A program made the position numbers and the translations under genes. A stretch of DNA of 64,000 nucleotides from Mycobacteroides immunogenum (GTDB taxonomy: Bacteria > Actinomycetota > Actinomycetes > Mycobacteriales > Mycobacteriaceae), in the NCBI RefSeq assembly GCF_001605725.1, contig NZ_CP011530.1, positions 682,001 to 746,000 on the forward strand, in the 5' to 3' direction. Position 1 is the stretch's first letter. Each line of letters opens with the position of its first letter. The notes beneath the pieces are model-generated. The model saw nothing but the letters and a program-made list of their open reading frames with translations, searched no databases and was not told the DNA's origin. Below, piece after piece: positions 60,322 to 64,000 of the stretch.

Positions 60322-62223
60322 ATGGCTGATTCCCAAGACAACGCACCAGATTCGCCACCGCCCAGCGGCCCGTGGCGCGAGCCCATCGCCGATGGATTGG
60401 GTGGCGGAGATACCAAGGGCAGTCCATTCCGCCGTTCCAAGAACTCCAACCAGGAATTCGTACCGCCTAGCGCTGACTACTTCCCGCAGCCGACGCTCAA
60501 ACCGCCGCCCCCGCTGCCGAAGACCCCCAAGCTGTCGCGGCGACAGCGCAACCATCAGCGCCCGATGAACCCGATCTGGGAACCGGATCCGCTGAGCGCG
60601 TACGGCATGCCGCAGCAACAGAATCCCGCACCACCGGCACCGCCACAGGGGTACGGTGCACCGGTTCAGCAACCGCCGCCGAATTACCAGCCGCCGCCGC
60701 AGAACTATTACGCGCCACCGCAGAATTACTACGGCCCGCCGCCCGACCAGGCCCCGGCGCCCGTTGCACCGGTGGAACCCGTCGCACCTATCGGGCCCCC
60801 GCCGCAGGCGAGTCCGCTGCCCGCTTGGCCCGCATCCGCGGTGGTACCCGAGCCCCCGGCTCCGGAGCCGCCCGCACCAGCGCCCCCTGTCGAAGCACCT
60901 CCGGTACGCGAAGAGCGGGACGAGGCGCCCCGGGAGCAGCCGCCGGTCGAGGTGCCGCCACCTGTACCGGTGGCACCAGCGCCCGCACCACAGATCCGGG
61001 CCGACGATGCCTCCTCCATGATTCCGGAGGGTCTGACACCGTGGGGCGGCCAGGCGCCTCAAATGCCGCCCGCGCCAACGCCACCCGCACCAACATGGGC
61101 TCCACCGCCCCAGCCGCCGGCTGCGGCCGTACCGCCGCAGGCGTTTCCCCGCGCCGACTGGAGCACTCCGGCGGCTCCGCCGCGGGCTCCCTTCGTTCCG
61201 GGCCAGACTCCGTTCACCGCCGCCCGGCCGGAAGCCCCCGTGTACCGGCCGGCGCCGCAGCCTCAGCAGCCGGCGCGTCCGCAGGGGCCGAGCCATGACC
61301 AGCTGGGTCTCATCAGGTCGGTCAAGCCACTGCCGAGAAGCGGGTGGCGTAAGGCCGTGCACCGGCTCTCCGGCGGAGCGATCAACCCCGGCGAATCGTC
61401 TGAGGAATCGCATCGCACCGAGTTGATCGACCGGATCAACCTGCCCGTCCGCGGTGACTACCGCATCGCGGTGCTGTCCCTCAAGGGCGGTGTGGGTAAG
61501 ACCACCACCACGTTCTCGCTGGGCGCCACCTTCGCGTCGTTGCGCGGTGATCGTGTGATCGCTGTCGATGCCAACCCAGACTTCGGAACGCTGGCTCAAC
61601 GCGGCCCCGACGAGACTCGATCCACCGCACGAGATTTGTTGCGCGACCCAGATATTCACCGATACTCCGATGTGCGCCGGCACACCTCGCAGAGTGCCAG
61701 CCGCTTGGAGGTGCTGGCGTCGGAACGCGATCCGGCGGCCTCGGAGCTGTTCTCCGAGGCTGACTACCTCGCGGTGATGCGCATCCTGCAGCGGTTCTAC
61801 AACATCATCCTGACCGACTGCGGTACCGGACTCATGCACTCGGCGATGGCTGGTGTGCTGGGCGAGGCCAATGCGATCGTCCTGGTGACGTCACCGGCCA
61901 TCGATGGCGCGCGTAGCGCGCTGGCGACCCTGGACTGGCTTGACCACCATGGTTATTCGCACCTGGTGCGCCAGTCGGTGGTGGCCATCAGCTCTTCGCG
62001 GCCGGGGGCGTCCTCGATCGACCTCGAACAGCTCAGCCGGCACTTCCTGACTCGTGCGAGGGCTGTGCACATCATCCCGTTCGACAACCATTTGTCGGAG
62101 GGGTCGGAGATCTCCCTGGACTTGATGGGCAGGAAGACCCGGATGGCGTTCATGGAACTCGCCGCCTCGGTGGCGGACGGATTCTACGAGGGTGGAAACA
62201 CTCGGCAGACGAGTTGGGGTTAG
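60322..62223 (+). CDS. EspI-like ParA/MinD ATPase with Pro/Gln-rich N-terminus
   Basis: This second, 633-residue member of the same family has an N-terminal 330 residues rich in Pro, Gln and Tyr (for example NYQPPPQNYYAPPQNYYGPP), chemically different from the acidic tail of its neighbour. The linker RSGWRKAVHRLSGGAINPGE then repeats almost exactly. The ATPase domain has LSLKGGVGKTTTTFSLGATF, VIAVDANPDFGTLAQR and IILTDCGTGLMHSAMAGVL. The pair looks like a tandem duplication with later divergence of the tails. Its stop overlaps mnhG tail to tail by 4 bp. Confidence 0.8.
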   Translation: MADSQDNAPDSPPPSGPWREPIADGLGGGDTKGSPFRRSKNSNQEFVPPSADYFPQPTLKPPPPLPKTPKLSRRQRNHQRPMNPIWEPDPLSAYGMPQQQNPAPPAPPQGYGAPVQQPPPNYQPPPQNYYAPPQNYYGPPPDQAPAPVAPVEPVAPIGPPPQASPLPAWPASAVVPEPPAPEPPAPAPPVEAPPVREERDEAPREQPPVEVPPPVPVAPAPAPQIRADDASSMIPEGLTPWGGQAPQMPPAPTPPAPTWAPPPQPPAAAVPPQAFPRADWSTPAAPPRAPFVPGQTPFTAARPEAPVYRPAPQPQQPARPQGPSHDQLGLIRSVKPLPRSGWRKAVHRLSGGAINPGESSEESHRTELIDRINLPVRGDYRIAVLSLKGGVGKTTTTFSLGATFASLRGDRVIAVDANPDFGTLAQRGPDETRSTARDLLRDPDIHRYSDVRRHTSQSASRLEVLASERDPAASELFSEADYLAVMRILQRFYNIILTDCGTGLMHSAMAGVLGEANAIVLVTSPAIDGARSALATLDWLDHHGYSHLVRQSVVAISSSRPGASSIDLEQLSRHFLTRARAVHIIPFDNHLSEGSEISLDLMGRKTRMAFMELAASVADGFYEGGNTRQTSWG

Positions 62224-62546
62224 CGTTCGAGCTCGTCGGTCGTCATGAGGTCATCACGGACGCTGCGCTCGCGATAGGCGAGGCGCGCAACCCGGTGAGC
62301 CACCACCGGAGCAGTGATGAGCGTGAACAGCCCGGTGAGCACGATCATGCTGACATCGGTGTACCCCCGAAGTCGCAATGCCGCACCCGCCAGAACCAGC
62401 AGCAGTCCCAACACCTGCGGCTTGGACGCGGCATGCATGCGTGCCAGGGTGTCCGGGAATCGCACCACGCCCAGCGCCGCGGTTAGGGCCAGCAGCGAAC
62501 CCAATAGCACCAGCGCACCGGAGATTCCGTCGAGGAAGGCGTTCAT
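62220..62546 (-). CDS. mnhG: MnhG/MrpG subunit of cation/proton antiporter
   Basis: This 108-residue small membrane subunit of the multi-subunit Mrp antiporter has three helices. GSLLALTAALGVVRFPDTLA then RMHAASKPQVLGLLLVLAG is the PhaG/MnhG signature, followed by MIVLTGLFTLITAPVVAHRV. ATG 62546 overlaps the mnhF stop by 4 bp. It is the last gene of an operon that also contains mnhF, mnhE and mnhD. The system expels Na+ (or K+) in exchange for protons and supports pH and salt tolerance. Confidence 0.9.
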   Translation of the reverse strand: MNAFLDGISGALVLLGSLLALTAALGVVRFPDTLARMHAASKPQVLGLLLVLAGAALRLRGYTDVSMIVLTGLFTLITAPVVAHRVARLAYRERSVRDDLMTTDELER

Positions 62547-62836
62547 CGCTGCCTGCCGCGGCTGTCGTGGGGATCTATTGCGGTGTCGGGCACGCGGAAA
62601 CGCGTCACGCTCACCGAGCCCAGGAAGCTGATCAGGGACAGCGCGACCATTCCGTAAAGCACGGTGGAATCCAGGCTGTAGGCAGCCCACGCGGCGAGTC
62701 CGCACATGGTGACCGCCACCAGGGTGTCGACGGCGACCAGCCGGTCCAGCGTATTGGGTCCGGCGAGCAACCGGTATGTCGTGATGCTGGCCGCGGCAAT
62801 GAGCAGCACCGCGGCGATGTGCCATACGACGCTCAT
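62543..62836 (-). CDS. mnhF: MnhF/MrpF subunit of cation/proton antiporter
   Basis: This 97-residue subunit has three helices: VVWHIAAVLLIAAASITTYR, then LLAGPNTLDRLVAVDTLVAV, typical of MnhF, and YGMVALSLISFLGSVSVTRF. ATG 62836 is chosen because the longer frame runs through mnhE. The start overlaps the mnhE stop by 4 bp, and the stop overlaps mnhG by 4 bp. Confidence 0.9.
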   Translation of the reverse strand: MSVVWHIAAVLLIAAASITTYRLLAGPNTLDRLVAVDTLVAVTMCGLAAWAAYSLDSTVLYGMVALSLISFLGSVSVTRFRVPDTAIDPHDSRGRQR

Positions 62837-63411
62837 ACTTCCTCCCTCGTCTCGGACTCGTCGAACGAGCCACGGTCGGGATGCCAATCGATATCGCGCT
62901 CGAACGCCGAGATGAAAAGTCGCTCCAATTGCCGTAATTGGGCGTAGAAGCTCGCCACAGCCTTGGGTGAGCCAACATCCAGCACATGCACGTAGGCCAG
63001 TCGGCGCTCCTGGTCGATCTCCAGGACCACCGATCCCGGAATGATGGTCAAGGTGTTCATCAGCAGCGCCATCACTAGGTCCGATTTCACCGAAAGCTGT
63101 GCCCGCAGTACGGCACTCAACGGCGGAGGCCCAGGTCTGATCGCCCACCAGGCGACCTGCAGGCTGGACAGCACCATGTACCAGCCGACCGTGAATGCCA
63201 GCCGGATCATGGACGCCACGTGAACGCGGCCTTCGACCGGCAGCCGTGGCATGGGCAGCAAGACCGTGATGACCAACGCCACCAACAGCCCGTTGATGGT
63301 GTTGGCCACTGAGAAGTTGCCCCAGAGCATGGTCCACACCAGCATGAGCCACACCAATGTCCAAGCCCGCAGCGCGATTTCGCGTGGCCCATACCTCGCT
63401 AAGCGCTTCAT
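62833..63411 (-). CDS. mnhE: MnhE/MrpE subunit of cation/proton antiporter
   Basis: This 192-residue subunit has an N-terminal membrane part (WTLVWLMLVWTMLWGNFSVA, then GLLVALVITVLLPMP) and a soluble C-terminal domain with MNTLTIIPGSVVLEIDQERR and VHVLDVGSP, as in MnhE. The C-terminal tail is longer than usual and charged (FERDIDWHPDRGSFDESETR). Its start overlaps the mnhD stop by 4 bp. Confidence 0.9.
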   Translation of the reverse strand: MKRLARYGPREIALRAWTLVWLMLVWTMLWGNFSVANTINGLLVALVITVLLPMPRLPVEGRVHVASMIRLAFTVGWYMVLSSLQVAWWAIRPGPPPLSAVLRAQLSVKSDLVMALLMNTLTIIPGSVVLEIDQERRLAYVHVLDVGSPKAVASFYAQLRQLERLFISAFERDIDWHPDRGSFDESETREEV

Positions 63412-64000
63412 CGGGGCCCACCCCCGAGGACCGCGCTGATATACACCGTGCGATCACGGACCTCGGCCGCGGCGCGCTCGCTGATTCCGATGATGGGCCC
63501 GGCGAAGACGGTCAGGGCGACCCCGACGGCGATCAGGCCCAGCGTCGGTGCCAGCATGCCCGCCGGCATCCTGCCCACATCCGCGCGGTCCACGAACGCG
63601 ACATCCTCGGCATCGTCAAGCAACGCGGTCGGTGCCGCCGCGGCCAAATCACCTTCCGGTGCGTCGGCGCGCGGACGCCAGAACGCCTTGGTCCAGACAC
63701 GCGCCACCGCGTAAAGGGTGAGCAGACTGGTGATCGTGCCGCCGGCCACCAGGACCCAGGCCAGCACCGAGCCCTGCAGCGATCCGGCCTCCAACAACGC
63801 GACTTTGCCGATGAAACCCGAGAACGGCGGTATACCAGCCAGATTCAGTGCGGGTACCACGAATACGAAGGCCAGAACCGGGCTCGCCGCGGCGAGCCCA
63901 CCCAGGCGATTCAGGGATGATGCCCCGGCTTGGCGCTCGATGAGGCCCACCACAAGGAACAGCGTCGTTTGCACGATGATGTGATGCGCCACGTAGTAGA
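63408..64000 (-). CDS. mnhD: MnhD/MrpD subunit of cation/proton antiporter, 5' partial
   Basis: Only the C-terminal 197 or so residues lie in the window; the frame runs off the right edge. The sequence YYVAHHIIVQTTLFLVVGLI at the edge and VPALNLAGIPPFSGFIGKVA identify it as an NADH-quinone oxidoreductase-like (NuoN/MrpD) proton-channel subunit. The helix TITSLLTLYAVARVWTKAFW follows. The ATG at 63992 offered by the sequence is an internal Met, not the real start. Upstream mnhA-mnhC genes are expected beyond the window. Confidence 0.88.
   Translation of the reverse strand, partial: YYVAHHIIVQTTLFLVVGLIERQAGASSLNRLGGLAAASPVLAFVFVVPALNLAGIPPFSGFIGKVALLEAGSLQGSVLAWVLVAGGTITSLLTLYAVARVWTKAFWRPRADAPEGDLAAAAPTALLDDAEDVAFVDRADVGRMPAGMLAPTLGLIAVGVALTVFAGPIIGISERAAAEVRDRTVYISAVLGGGPR

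Noticed and set aside
59956..61839. 627-codon open frame on the minus strand across the EspI-like genes
   Set aside because: Arg/Gly-rich translation is a mirror of the Pro-rich coding frame; no motif or start signal.

Overview
The window looks like chromosomal DNA of a rapidly growing mycobacterium, most likely the Mycobacterium (Mycobacteroides) abscessus/chelonae group. This rests on high GC content, frequent GTG/TTG starts, KstR and KstR2 operator sequences, gene content and order close to the M. tuberculosis Rv3534c-Rv3581c segment, and an arr-type rifamycin ADP-ribosyltransferase lying inside that segment. The species is inferred, not proven. I see no insertion sequence, phage, CRISPR array, rRNA or tRNA gene.

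Layout. 0-4.6 kb: ispF (5' end cut by the window edge), cysS and rlmB, then a lipoprotein glycerophosphodiesterase and a PxpA-type protein. 4.6-7.2 kb: a zinc-type ABC transporter behind a perfect Zur-like palindrome. 7.3-9.8 kb: a protein fusing trehalose-6-phosphate phosphatase to a GH15 hydrolase. 9.9-17.6 kb: the first cholesterol block (kstR, fadE34, an Rv3572-like exported protein, kshB, hsaA, hsaC, hsaB); hsaD is not at its usual place between hsaA and hsaC. 17.6-22.6 kb: an accessory block (FmdB-like protein, formamidase, exported agmatine-deiminase-like protein, an unrecognised 423-residue protein, arr, DoxX-like protein). 22.6-38.1 kb: the KstR2-controlled C/D-ring genes (fadE33, fadE32, fadE31, fadD3, fadE30, ipdF, kstR2, fadA6, ipdC, ipdB, ipdA, echA20, two SDR genes), interrupted at 31.2-32.9 kb by two small exported proteins and a DUF559 gene flanked by two copies of a 54-nt palindromic element. 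38.2-56.6 kb: side-chain and ring genes (Ddn-like, two cyp125 copies around fadA5, fadE28, fadE29, chsH2, chsH1, ltp2, a MaoC hydratase, kstD, a second FAD steroid dehydrogenase, hsaE, hsaG, hsaF), with an amidase and a membrane protein inserted. 57-62.2 kb: two tandem EspI-like ParA/MinD ATPases with long disordered N-termini and a 49-codon ORF between them. 62.2-64 kb: the end of an Mrp/Mnh cation-proton antiporter operon.

How the genes fit together. KstR boxes mark fadE34, kshB/hsaA, both cyp125 promoters, fadA5 and kstD. KstR2 boxes mark fadD3/fadE30, kstR2 and echA20/SDR. CYP125, FadA5, FadE28/29, ChsH1/H2, Ltp2 and the MaoC protein shorten the sterol side chain. KstD, KshB and HsaABC open and degrade rings A/B, and HsaEGF process the small fragment released. 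FadD3, FadE30-33, IpdABCF, EchA20 and FadA6 degrade the remaining C/D-ring propionate (HIP). All roles are assigned by family and gene order, not by experiment.
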